Source: Entamoeba histolytica HM-1:IMSS (lineage: Eukaryota > Evosea > Mastigamoebida > Endamoebidae). From it: a DNA stretch of 64,000 bases. This document shows positions 39,351 through 49,528 of this stretch, piece by piece; the first letter of the stretch is position 1, and every line of letters begins with the position of its first letter. The translations under genes and the position numbers were made by a program. Under the pieces are notes generated by a model, which saw only the letters and a program-made list of their open reading frames with translations, was not told where the DNA came from and searched no databases. Location of the stretch: contig NW_001914865.1 in NCBI RefSeq assembly GCF_000208925.1, positions 62,001-126,000 of the forward strand. The letters run 5' to 3'.

Positions 39351-41753
39351 ATGAAATTAAAAGAAATAATAAAACAAAAAAAGGAAAAAACTAAAAATAC
39401 TTTATTTATGCAACAAATTAAGTATCCCACAACTATATCATTATTATCTTATGGAACATTTGGGAAACCTGTTAATGGGTATGTAGAAATTAATATTCCT
39501 TTTCCAACCTTTATTAAAAAAATACAATTAGTTGTTGTTTCATGTTTTACTGGTGTAAAACTTACTGGAGTAACACCCCCTCCAGTACCTCCTTTAACAA
39601 TTGATTCTAATATCGATCAATGGCAACGGTTAACAAGTTATCTTTCACCAATCTTAACAGTAGATTGTACAGAAAATATTGTATGTGAAAGGTCTAATTT
39701 AAATACATCGTTTATAAAAGAACTTCCTCCAGGAATTCATCGTTTTCCATTTTCTTTTATTTTACCTCAAACACATTGTCCAATGTTAGTATTACCAAAT
39801 GAAGAAAGAATTAGATTTGTGTATGAAATTAAAGCAATTGTATATACAAAAGTAAGTTCATTTGACTCAGACTATTTTCCATTACCAATGTTATTTCATA
39901 CAGTTCCTCCTTTACAATTATCTCCTTCAAAAGTTGAAACACCTTTTGGTAAAGACTCTAAAGTTACTTTAACTATACCAAAAACAACTTATTTCACTGG
40001 AGAACGAATGGACATTACAATGACTTTAAGTCTTGGTAAACCAATTTATCGAGCACATTTAAGTTTAGTTGCAATGTATACAGCTCCTGGATGTATTCAT
40101 AGAATAACCTTAAATTCAACTGTTATTCCATTAGGACCAGAACCAAAGAGATTTTTGATTGATATCTTACCCTCAGTCCCACCAACAATTGTAACTCAAT
40201 TCTTTAAGTTTGAACATTTTATATTGATTGAAATATTTACTCAAATTGGTGCACCTTTAAAAATATTTATTCCAGTTACTATTATTACTTCACAAGACAA
40301 TAACATAAGATCATATTATGCAAAAGTTTGTGGTGTTCTATTACCTTCTACTCCTTATTTTGGTATTCATAATAGACCACCTCCTCCTTTCCCATCTTCT
40401 ATTATTGATGGACTACAAGAAGGTGTTACTGAATTTTCAGGAAATGTTTGGTTAAATCATATAAAACGTTGTTTACAAAGAACTAAAGATGGAGATCCAA
40501 TGGATGAAGTATATCCATTATTTACTAATTCTATGTTACCAGAAGGATGGATTACTGGAAATAGTCATAATGAAACATATTATATTGATGTTATACATAA
40601 AACAACGTCATGGAAAGATCCACGAGATATTAATATGATTAAACCACAACATGTTTTGGCTCATTCAAAGGGTGTATTAAATATTTTACCAATTAATGCA
40701 GAAGGATTACCTTGTTGTAGTAAGAAACAACCTGAAGTAGTTGTGATGGTTTTTACCGATTTTCAAAGAGTTTTAAGAACTGAACCAGCAAAAGGTTCTG
40801 ATCCAACATTTACTCCAAAAACACTTGCAGTTGAATTAGATGATTTAAGAGAAAACGTTAATGTATTTTTATATGTCAAAGGAAATCCTGATATTTATCT
40901 TGGTAATATTAATATTGACTTAACTTTATTACCATTCCCTTCAATTATTGAAGATTGGTTTTATTTACAACCTATTCCATTTACTGATAATGTCACAAGT
41001 GGAAGAATAAAACTAAGACTTGCATATCTTGAACATCCTATGGCATTGACTGAAGTCAATCCAATGTTACTTACACATGTTCTAACAAGTCTTAACTCTC
41101 CTTTTTTCCCAATGACACCAAAATATGAAGAAGAAGTTGACAAACAACTTAAACGAATGGAAAATGGGTCAATTAGAATGATTAAGAAAGAAGGAAACAG
41201 AATTGTTCTAACATGGGAAAGAAATACTGGAGGACTTGTTGAGACTAAATACGAAAATACAAATAAAGGAAGCTTTAAAGAAAGAGTTGGTCAGTTGTTC
41301 ACAGGAAAGAAAAAAGATGCACAAGAAGAAGTACCTTTAATTGATGTTCATTCACTAAATGGAAATTGTGCTGATGACTTTGAACAGGGAAATGATTTGT
41401 TTGAAACTGGATATGTTGATATGGGAAAAGTTACAGAAAGTATTATTAATTCTAAAGATGAGGAATTAAAATTAAAGGCTTCTACAAATACTTCTAATTT
41501 CAGTGGTTCTAAGGAACCTATGATATCTCCTGTTGTTGTTAACAACAATGATGAAGTAAAAGAAATTAAAACTGTGAACCAAATTAATAATCAAGAAATA
41601 ATGACATACCCAATTCTTGATGATATTGATACAGGCTGTCAAGACAATAATAATGAAGAAATACAAAAAGAACCAATTGTTCAAGAAAATTTATTAGATT
41701 TAAATGAAGTAAGACCAGATCCATTAAAGGGTCTTTTTCCAACAAAAAAATAA
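39351..41753 (+). CDS. arrestin-like, WW and C2 domain protein
   Basis: 800 residues from ATG 39351; the frame opens at a GTG, and ATG 39285 would add 22 residues that look like translated leader. N-terminal beta-rich arrestin-like region (about 20-340; PPGIHRFPFSFILP, FKFEHFILIEI). WW domain about 396-424: LPEGWITGNS, then YYIDVIHKTTSWKDP, with both Trp. C2-type domain about 440-560: GVLNILPINAEGLP, FTPKTLAVELDD, ending in LRLAYLEHP. The tail is acidic and Asn-rich. Arrestins link cargo to ubiquitin ligases through PY motifs bound by WW domains; here the WW is in the same chain. Probable endocytic adaptor (inference). This order is unusual. Confidence 0.72.
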   Translation: MKLKEIIKQKKEKTKNTLFMQQIKYPTTISLLSYGTFGKPVNGYVEINIPFPTFIKKIQLVVVSCFTGVKLTGVTPPPVPPLTIDSNIDQWQRLTSYLSPILTVDCTENIVCERSNLNTSFIKELPPGIHRFPFSFILPQTHCPMLVLPNEERIRFVYEIKAIVYTKVSSFDSDYFPLPMLFHTVPPLQLSPSKVETPFGKDSKVTLTIPKTTYFTGERMDITMTLSLGKPIYRAHLSLVAMYTAPGCIHRITLNSTVIPLGPEPKRFLIDILPSVPPTIVTQFFKFEHFILIEIFTQIGAPLKIFIPVTIITSQDNNIRSYYAKVCGVLLPSTPYFGIHNRPPPPFPSSIIDGLQEGVTEFSGNVWLNHIKRCLQRTKDGDPMDEVYPLFTNSMLPEGWITGNSHNETYYIDVIHKTTSWKDPRDINMIKPQHVLAHSKGVLNILPINAEGLPCCSKKQPEVVVMVFTDFQRVLRTEPAKGSDPTFTPKTLAVELDDLRENVNVFLYVKGNPDIYLGNINIDLTLLPFPSIIEDWFYLQPIPFTDNVTSGRIKLRLAYLEHPMALTEVNPMLLTHVLTSLNSPFFPMTPKYEEEVDKQLKRMENGSIRMIKKEGNRIVLTWERNTGGLVETKYENTNKGSFKERVGQLFTGKKKDAQEEVPLIDVHSLNGNCADDFEQGNDLFETGYVDMGKVTESIINSKDEELKLKASTNTSNFSGSKEPMISPVVVNNNDEVKEIKTVNQINNQEIMTYPILDDIDTGCQDNNNEEIQKEPIVQENLLDLNEVRPDPLKGLFPTKK

Positions 41754-41814
41754 CAAAATCATTTTTTAGTTCAATTTTTTGGTTATTACATAAGAATAAC
41801 AAAAAAGAAAACAT

Positions 41815-41830
41815 AAAAAGAAACTTAAAA
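41815..41830 (+). promoter_or_regulatory. AAAAAGAAACTTAAAA motif before IRE1 gene
   Basis: Lies 22-38 bp before the ATG at 41853; same motif as at 47103 and 18436. Confidence 0.45.
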
Positions 41831-41852
41831 TTAATAGATTATATTTGAAAAG

Positions 41853-44296
41853 ATGGTGATTGTTTTTTTTATTATTTGTTTTGTTTTGAGTGTTCAAAGT
41901 CATATTAATGAAGACTTTATAATATTGGTACATGTTGATGGGTATTTGTCAATGCATGAATCTAAAAATGGAGAATTAATGTGGTTAAGTCAACAACTTG
42001 ATCCATTTATTAAAACAAATTCAGAAGAAATTTTATTACCATCGATCGATTCGTCACATTCATTATTTGAATTTGATTCATTAACTGGTGAATTTAAAAA
42101 ATTTAGTTATTCTATTAATGACATTTTTGATAATAGTCCATTTGTTTTATACAATAAAGAATATATCACTTATCGATTTATTCATCAATATGGATTTGAT
42201 TTAAATTCAGGAATGATTTGTAAAGATAATTGTAGTTCATATTTGGGAATTAAAGATATGTTACCATTTGTAGTTACACAATATCAAATTTCATCAGTTG
42301 AAAGAGATGGATTAGCGTTTGTTTTATAAATTAATTAAATATTAATAAGTTAGTAATAATTAGTAATAAATTTACAATATCATTATATGATTTAGAAGTA
42401 CCAAAGAATAATAGTAACATTCTTCGATTTGATATTAACACACAACAATTAGAATTATACGACCCAATTCAATTTTTAACTTTATGGAGTAAATCTATTA
42501 GTTTTATTCCAATGAAAGCCTTTATTTATCACCGTAGAAGTAATTTTTTGGAAATAATAAATATTCAATATTCATCAATACAAAATCAACAAATTTATTT
42601 AGGAAATTTTGTTTATGAAAATCAACAACAAGTGTATTCTATTGTTCCAGATTATCTTAATGTTTGTTTTGATACAGAAAATGAAGTTAAAAATCAAAAG
42701 AATATGTATAGAAAAAATAGAATGAGATTTGGTGCACTTTATATTGATTCATTAGAACAAATAAATGATCAAACAATAACTTCTAAAGAATTTAAATCAC
42801 TAACAAAAGATGAATTTAATAAATATGAGGATATACAAAGTTACATTAAAGAATTAAAACAAAACTCTACAAAAATGAAAAAAAAAGAAGATGTTCAACA
42901 AATTAATGAAACAACATTTATATTAATTCTTTCATTAATCACTGTAGTATTAGGACTTATTGTTGTTGTAATGATTGTTTATATTAATTATATTCAAAAA
43001 GGAATTAATTCATCTTCTCTTTCAGTTCATATGACACCAACTAAATATATTCCTAAAGACATGAATTATATTGGAGAACAATTTAGTTGTTCTAAAAAAG
43101 TATTAGGACATGGTAGTTTAGGAACAATTGTCTTTGAAGGTACAGCAAATGGAAGAAAAGTGGCAGTAAAAAGAATGGTAAAAGAATTTTATACATTTGC
43201 AGATAATGAAATGAAGATTATTAATATGACAGATGAAAAGCCTCATCTTGTTCGTTATTATGGTAGTTTTGAAGATGATAATTTTGTGTATTTGGCTATT
43301 ACATTTTGTCCATATACTCTTGATGATTATTTAATTAAAATAGAAGAAATAGAAAATGAAAAAATTGATGAAGAAACAAAAGAAAATAATAGTTCCAAAA
43401 GACTAATGAAATTAAATAAAGAACGTGTTAGATTAATGAAAGAATGTGCAATTGGAGTTTATTACTTACATTCATTAGGAATTGTACATCGAGATATTAA
43501 ACCATTAAATGTTTTAATTGATGAGAATAGAGGGATTAGAATAACTGACTTTGGATTAGCAAAAAAATTAGACCCATCTACATCATCCTTTAGTAATTCT
43601 ACTACTAAAGGAAGTATTGGATGGCAAGCACCAGAAATGTTAGATGATAGTTGTCCAAGATTATCAAAAGCAGTTGATATATTTACATTAGGATGTTTAT
43701 TTTATTATATTGCAACAAGAAAACATCCATATGGAAATTCTCTTGAAAGACAAAATAATATTTTAAAAGGAATTTGTATTAAAACGGAATGTAGTTTTGA
43801 CAATTTATATCAAAGTGAATTTATTGCATGTTTTAATGGAATGAATAAAAAAAATCCAAATGAAAGAATTACTATTGAAGAAGTACTAAGTCATCCATTA
43901 TTTTGGAGTTGTAAAAAACGATTAGAATTTATTCAAAAAGTTTCTGATATTATTATTGCTGATAAAAATTATACTATTTCTAAAAGACTTGATAGTGCTG
44001 GTGTTGCTATTCAATGGGATAAAGAACTTTCTCCAATTATTTTACAATCAATAAATAAATATCGTATTTATGATTTTAATCATACAATTGATCTTCTTCG
44101 TGTAATTAGAAATGAGTCTCATCATTATTATACTCTTCCTCAAGAAGAAAAAGATTTATATGGTACTTTCCCTGATGGGTTTTATAAATATTTCCATTTT
44201 AAATTTCCATCTTTATTTACTGTATTATATTCATTTGTAAAAGAATTCTATTCTCATAGTGACGTATTATCTGAATTTTTTACTCCAGATCTTTAA
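41853..44296 (+). CDS. IRE1: IRE1-type unfolded-protein sensor: kinase plus KEN RNase
   Basis: Exons 41853-42316 and 42364-44296 give 798 residues. Signal peptide (1-16), an IRE1-like luminal start (HVDGYLSMHESKNGEL), single TM about 339-364, kinase about 395-665 (VLGHGSLGTIVFEG, VAVKRM, HRDIKPLNVL, TDFGLA, WQAPEML) and a KEN RNase domain about 666-798. The kinase is closest to IRE1, where VLGHGAEGTIVY and VAVKR are diagnostic. KEN: NKYRIYDF, LLRVIRNESHHYYTLP, FPSLFTVLYSF. Family role: senses misfolded proteins in the ER lumen, then cuts RNA. Of the KEN catalytic set Tyr, Asn and His align, but Lys907 of human IRE1 is Glu. The kinase has a low-complexity Glu/Asn insert. Confidence 0.93.
42317..42363 (+). 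other. intron of IRE1 gene (47 bp)
   Basis: Donor GTTTGTTTTA, acceptor AATAATTAG at 42361-42363. The earlier TAG would create a stop; this one joins GLA to NKFTISLYDLE. Confidence 0.85.
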
Positions 44297-44430
44297 TTTT
44301 AAGTTCTGTTTAAATACTTCAAAATTTTCTTTTTTTTTTGATGATTTAAAATAAAAACATTTTTTGAGAGTTGTTTATTTAATAATGTGTTTTTTATAAA
44401 ATATTCTTCTTCAAAAGGAATAGAACTAAA

Positions 44431-44443
44431 AAAGAACTTTAAA
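44431..44443 (+). promoter_or_regulatory. GAAC motif before TBC gene
   Basis: AAAGAACTTTAAA, about 15-27 bp before the ATG at 44458, and a second GAAC just upstream. Confidence 0.5.
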
Positions 44444-44457
44444 TAATTTGAGTTAGG

Positions 44458-45978
44458 ATGTTTGATTTGAGAACAGTACTTCCAAACTTCTATTGTCAAC
44501 ATATGCCTTCATACAATAAACCACATCAAATACCAGTTGCTTTTATGTCATTTGAAATAATACATTCAATGTTTCTTGATCAAACAGCAAAAATATGTGA
44601 TATTGTTAAGCCACCAACAAACCAATTAACATATGAAAAAGTTATACAACAATTAGAAACATTAAAATATAATTTTAAAGAAGAAAGAGAAAGAACTTTA
44701 TGGGGAGATATTCATTTATGTGAAATAAAAAATTTATTATTAAGTCTTCGATGGAGATTATTTTTAAAATGTTTACCAGAGAATAGTTCATTATGGACAT
44801 CTGTTATAAATGAAGAAAGAAAAAAATATGAAGATCTTTGTATTAATTATTCAAATGAACTTATTTATTTAAGTAATTCTAATCCATTAGATTCATATTC
44901 AAATGAAGCAAACCTTATTGCACCAGATCCAAATGAAAGTGTTGGTATTGATACAGAAAAAGTAAAAGTGTCATGGGATATTAAAAAAGATATTAGAAGA
45001 ACTAAATTAGAAAAAAAATTTCAAACATGTGAAAATAGACAAATGTTACATCGTATTTTATTTCTTTTTGCTATTAAACATCCTGAACTTAATTATACTC
45101 AAGGTATGAATGAATTAATTGCTGTAATTTTTAATATAACTATTATAGATTATTCAAAAATATCAAAATTACTTGAACAACAAAAAAATGTACAAACAGA
45201 TACTCTTTTAAGACAATTATTCTCTCCTCAATATCTTGAACATGATGTTTATTGTCTTTTTGAACATTTAATGGATATTGTAAATATATGGTATGAAAGT
45301 ACTGAAAATCATTCTAATACAATATTATTTCGTTGTGAACAAATAGCAGAAATATTGAGAGTTAAAGATCCTCATATTTATCAAATGTTTTCTGCTCTTG
45401 GAGTTGAACCACAATTATTCTTATTAAGATGGGTTAGAATTCTTTTTTGTCAAATGTTTAATACCAATGAATTATATTATATTTGGGATATTTTATTTGC
45501 TCATAATAATCCATTGTCTCTTTTAAATTATCTTTGTGTTGTATTAATGTTATTACCAAGAAGTAAAATTTGCAGTGGGGATGGAGTAAATGTTTTTAAT
45601 ATCTTTTTTAATTACCCCAATGATTTCTCTATTTATTTTATTACTCATTGTGCTATTATTACTGAAAAAGAAAAAGATCGTCCTATTTTTGAAGTTCTTT
45701 TTCCTATTCAAACCTTCAAAAAAGATAAAAGAAAAACTAAATCTCCTTCTTTACAACAAATTCAAAAGGAATTAACTTTTAACACATCTAATACTCTTGA
45801 CACAGACTCAATGTATATGCAATTGGCATTTATTGAAGACTCTTTAGAAAAGGCTATGGAGTTTCTTCCTTCTTCTTCAAAAGAAAGGCAATTAGTTTCT
45901 CAAGGATTAAAAGAAGTTATTAAAATGAAAATAGATGTGAAGTTAGCACAAACTTTCCCTAAAAGAAGGGATTATTAA
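44458..45978 (+). CDS. TBC-domain RabGAP (TBC1D5-like)
   Basis: 506 residues. TBC domain about 90-400. The arginine finger is in WDIKKDIRRT and the glutamine finger in NYTQGMNEL, both intact, so it should be an active GAP. The early LSLRWRLFLKCLP with SLW, and the LEHDVYCLFEHLM block, resemble TBC1D5 more than other TBCs. TBC1D5 acts on Rab7 with retromer at endosomes (family knowledge). No LIR or other motif confirmed. The C-terminal part is charged and helical. Confidence 0.88.
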   Translation: MFDLRTVLPNFYCQHMPSYNKPHQIPVAFMSFEIIHSMFLDQTAKICDIVKPPTNQLTYEKVIQQLETLKYNFKEERERTLWGDIHLCEIKNLLLSLRWRLFLKCLPENSSLWTSVINEERKKYEDLCINYSNELIYLSNSNPLDSYSNEANLIAPDPNESVGIDTEKVKVSWDIKKDIRRTKLEKKFQTCENRQMLHRILFLFAIKHPELNYTQGMNELIAVIFNITIIDYSKISKLLEQQKNVQTDTLLRQLFSPQYLEHDVYCLFEHLMDIVNIWYESTENHSNTILFRCEQIAEILRVKDPHIYQMFSALGVEPQLFLLRWVRILFCQMFNTNELYYIWDILFAHNNPLSLLNYLCVVLMLLPRSKICSGDGVNVFNIFFNYPNDFSIYFITHCAIITEKEKDRPIFEVLFPIQTFKKDKRKTKSPSLQQIQKELTFNTSNTLDTDSMYMQLAFIEDSLEKAMEFLPSSSKERQLVSQGLKEVIKMKIDVKLAQTFPKRRDY

Positions 45979-47137
45979 ATAATTTGAATTTATCAAATTA
46001 AAATCATTATTTACTTATTGATTATAAAAATATCTTAAAATTGATTTGATTAATATTTTTTTATTTCATCATTCTTTTTTTTTTCTTTTAAAACTCTTAT
46101 TTATTGAATTATCAAGAAATGCAAAACAAATAAATAGTATTGCTTTTAATCCAATAATCTATAACTTGTATTTTTGATAAAAGTGATATTATAAACTAAG
46201 TTATATTTATTATACTATTTATCTTTTATTTTCTTATTACTAATAAGTTGTATAAATGAATATTTCATTTTTATTTCTATTTTATTATTAAAATTAAATT
46301 AGATTGTTTTGAAACAATAAATATTGAAATTAAATGTATGAAAATAGAAAGATAATGAATCAAAAAAAAAGAAAATGAATAAATAATTCTGAAGAAATGA
46401 AGTTTAATAAATGATAAAATGATTGAAATAGTATTTATGTTTATTTATTAAATAACTTTATTATATAATGATAATATCATTTCATTCATTAATAGAATTA
46501 AATAATAATGATGTAATGTAAAATGAAAATAACATATAAAAAATATTATGACTATTTAATTTATATGAATAATTAATTAAGAATGATTGAAGAATGAATA
46601 AAAAAAAAGAAAGAAATAAAGATAACATTGACTATGAAGTTGTTAAATAATTTTTAGAATAAATAAAAAGCAATTAATAAATAAATAGAAATTTAAAATA
46701 TAATAAATAAGAAATAATTAAAAATAAGTTAATTAAATGGTAATAGAATTTTCATCTATTCTTCCTAGCTTATGAGAGATTAATCCCATCCTTTCACTTT
46801 AATAATAATAAAATATAAACATAAATATGTTTTATTTATATAAATTTTAATTAAAGATATTAAATTTATGAAAAACAATAGAAGGTTTATTAAATTCAAT
46901 TGTTCATTAAAAATGGATATTAACCTCCATTCTTATATAAACCATATAACTAATTCATAATGCACTGAAAAACAGGAATAACTAAATAACTAATCAATGT
47001 TTCATTATTATTGTTGATTATCTATTTAATAATAACTTTTTTATATAAAAAGATATGTAACTTATTAAGAAAAAAGAATTTTTATTAAATTAACAAAAAG
47101 TTAAAAAGAAACTTAAAAATGAATTAACAATTATTCG
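45979..47137. other. AT-rich intergenic with a short less-AT-rich island
   Basis: About 1.16 kb. Mostly A/T with runs of AATAAA and ATAAATAA. A region near 46745-46800 (TATTCTTCCTAGCTTATGAG, TTAATCCCATCC) has higher GC. Ends with the AAAAAGAAACTTAAAA promoter motif of the next gene (47103-47118). Confidence 0.5.
47103..47118 (+). promoter_or_regulatory. AAAAAGAAACTTAAAA motif before surface protein gene
   Basis: Twenty bp before the ATG at 47138; nearly identical to the motif before the IRE1 gene. Confidence 0.45.
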
Positions 47138-48538
47138 ATGTTGGTATTTCTTTTTTGTATTGAAGTCATTGGAATTAATTGTCAGACAATTCCTTCAATT
47201 CCATTTTATTTAAAAGAAAAAACTGTAGGAAGTAAATGTTTTCAAACCAAAGAATTTCCAATACTTGTTGTTGCAAAAAATTCAAACATTTATTATCAAG
47301 ACAGTTATCATTCAGTTATTACTATACATAAAGATGAAGGTTATGAAAATTTTTCTTGGTACCACAAAAATGATTCATTCTTAATCGTCCAACATCCAAC
47401 AGATAATTCATTTGTAATACCTCTATCAATTAGTAAAACACATTCATCTATTCCACTTACTCAATTTAATGGATTATATGGTACATTTTATAAGATAAAA
47501 CAAAATGGAGTTATTAGAATTATTGGAGTTTCTTTTATACCATCTGATTCAGTAAGAAAACCAGCAACTATTATTACATTTCAAAATTATTTTGATATTG
47601 ATGAAATTCAAGTTGGAGAAGTTGTTTTAACTATTAACAAAGAAGCAACTGTATTTGTTGGGTACAATAAAAGTGAAAGTGTTATTGGAGTTTATATTAA
47701 AAATGAAACGGTTATTGGTGGAGATTCTTGTAAGAACGCTACAGAAATGGAATTTCCTACAAGTATTGTTGATTATAAAAGAAACTTTGGAAAGAATGAA
47801 GTTTGGTATAAGTTTAATGGAATAGAAGGAAGAAATATCACTGTTGATACTTGTGCAAGTGAAAGTCAATTCGACACATCAATAAAAATATTTGATTCAT
47901 GTAAAGAAGAATTAATTGGTTCTAATGATAATGCTTGTGGTACACAATCTAAGATTACTTTTTTATCAAAGAATACTGATTATTTTATAGTAATTAGCCA
48001 TGGAATTAATGCTACAGATTTTGATGGTACATTTAGATTAAACATATATGATAATCTCCCTCTTATTAATAGTCGCATTGACCAAGCTATTCCAATTCAA
48101 CCATTTCAAGTTATAAGAACAAATAATATTTTACCTAATGATAATATCAATCAGAAAAGTGTTTATTTTACTTATTTACCTTTAGATAGTGGAGTTTTAT
48201 TAATTAATAGTTGTGATAAAATTACTAATGTTGAAAATGATTTTATTGTATATTCTAATAAATCTTCAACACTTTTAAGTAAAACAGATAACACAAACGT
48301 ATGTGGTGAGTTTGGTAAATACCTTCAACTTCATGTCTCTTCATCAGAGTCTATTATAATTGAAATGAAAACAACTGGAGATGGATATGTTCATATTGAA
48401 GTAACATTCCAACAAGATGGAATAGGCTATGATGTGGAGTATTTAGTTAAATGGGGATTGACTATTTGTGTTATTATCCTTGTTGTATTGATAAGTCACT
48501 ACAATTGTTATGAAAATAAAATAAAATATGATATGTAA
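47138..48538 (+). CDS. type I membrane protein, unknown ectodomain
   Basis: 466 residues. Signal peptide (1-15, cut near GINC), a beta-rich ectodomain with many N-glycosylation sites, then one C-terminal TM helix (about 437-457, LTICVIILVVLISHY) and a very short cytosolic tail. Around residues 195-310, GDSCKNATEMEF..., EVWYKFNG, TVDTCASESQFDTSIKIFDSC resembles bacterial pre-peptidase C-terminal (PPC) beta-sandwich repeats, which Entamoeba surface proteins share (family knowledge, moderate). No catalytic residues seen. Likely a surface adhesin or receptor. Confidence 0.75.
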   Translation: MLVFLFCIEVIGINCQTIPSIPFYLKEKTVGSKCFQTKEFPILVVAKNSNIYYQDSYHSVITIHKDEGYENFSWYHKNDSFLIVQHPTDNSFVIPLSISKTHSSIPLTQFNGLYGTFYKIKQNGVIRIIGVSFIPSDSVRKPATIITFQNYFDIDEIQVGEVVLTINKEATVFVGYNKSESVIGVYIKNETVIGGDSCKNATEMEFPTSIVDYKRNFGKNEVWYKFNGIEGRNITVDTCASESQFDTSIKIFDSCKEELIGSNDNACGTQSKITFLSKNTDYFIVISHGINATDFDGTFRLNIYDNLPLINSRIDQAIPIQPFQVIRTNNILPNDNINQKSVYFTYLPLDSGVLLINSCDKITNVENDFIVYSNKSSTLLSKTDNTNVCGEFGKYLQLHVSSSESIIIEMKTTGDGYVHIEVTFQQDGIGYDVEYLVKWGLTICVIILVVLISHYNCYENKIKYDM

Positions 48539-48667
48539 TTCAATCACTTTTCTGTTTTTTAAACCAAAATATTTTTATAGATTAATTTAAAACAAATTAA
48601 AATTGATTAACTAAAATTAGTTTAGATGCTATTCAATCAAAAATTCAATTATTAATCTGTTTATCTC

Positions 48668-49360
48668 TTATAAAGCGAATAATCCCATTGTATTATCTTC
48701 ACTTCCTGTAACGATTAATTTTTTGTCCCAATTAACTTCAGCACAAATAATGCCATCTTGGTGCCCACCCATTTCTTTAATACAATTCTTAGTTCTTAAA
48801 TCCCACAATTTAATTCTTGAATCCATACCAAATGTTGCTAAAACATATTGTCCTTGAAGTGGTGATATTTTGGTTACACTAAAATGATCCTCAGAATGTA
48901 TAAATTCATGAACAATTTGTCCATTATCCATATCATACATTCTAATTATACCATCTAAACTACCACTAAATGCAAAGTTAGAATGTAATTTATTCATTCC
49001 AACAGACTCAACTGAAGTATCTTCATTATCTGATTTTAATGTAGCACAAATTCTTCCTAATTCTTCATTGAATAAATAACAATTACCATCTGCTGCTCCA
49101 ATTATCCCAATTTTAGATGTTGGAATCATTTCTATTGAAGTAATTTCAACAGACTCAGTTGGTTGACAAATACTCATCTTAATAGATTCTTGTGTTTTTG
49201 GTGACCATATTCTTATACTTCCATCTTGATATCCTGCAACAATATGTTTACCATCAGGAGTAACTCTTCCTATTGTAGTAGGTATTCCACTATTTAGTGT
49301 TGTAATTAACTTACCACTATCACCATTCCATAACCAAATTGCACCATCTACTGATCCTGC
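48668..49360 (-). CDS. AAMP/Sqt1-like WD40 protein, 5' end in gap
   Basis: 231 codons from the gap edge to the stop. WD blocks GSVDGAIWLWNGDSGKL, then TTIGRVTPDGKHIVAGY with GSIRIW, then SVESVGMNKL with SGSLDGIIRMYD, IKLWD, and a last TGSEDNTMGLF. The PDGKHIVAGYQDGSIRIW segment and NKLHSNFAFSGSLDG match AAMP/Sqt1 closely. Sqt1 is the chaperone for ribosomal protein uL16 in yeast. The N-terminal WD blades are missing because of the gap, not because of a break. Confidence 0.75.
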   Translation of the reverse strand, partial: AGSVDGAIWLWNGDSGKLITTLNSGIPTTIGRVTPDGKHIVAGYQDGSIRIWSPKTQESIKMSICQPTESVEITSIEMIPTSKIGIIGAADGNCYLFNEELGRICATLKSDNEDTSVESVGMNKLHSNFAFSGSLDGIIRMYDMDNGQIVHEFIHSEDHFSVTKISPLQGQYVLATFGMDSRIKLWDLRTKNCIKEMGGHQDGIICAEVNWDKKLIVTGSEDNTMGLFAL

Positions 49361-49460
49361 NNNNNNNNNNNNNNNNNNNNNNNNNNNNNNNNNNNNNNNN
49401 NNNNNNNNNNNNNNNNNNNNNNNNNNNNNNNNNNNNNNNNNNNNNNNNNNNNNNNNNNNN
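49361..49460. other. assembly gap (100 N)
   Basis: Second run of exactly 100 N. It hides the start of the WD40 gene; the bases after it before the PDI-like gene look like normal intergenic DNA. Confidence 0.99.
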
Positions 49461-49528
49461 ATTAATTTTATTAAACTTAATTCTTTTTATCTTTTATTTA
49501 TCATGAAGGATCTTTAAAATTTTAATCA

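Noticed and set aside
46740..46805. tRNA gene
   Set aside because: No cloverleaf, anticodon loop or T-loop consensus could be folded by eye; Entamoeba tRNAs usually sit in tandem arrays, and none is visible.
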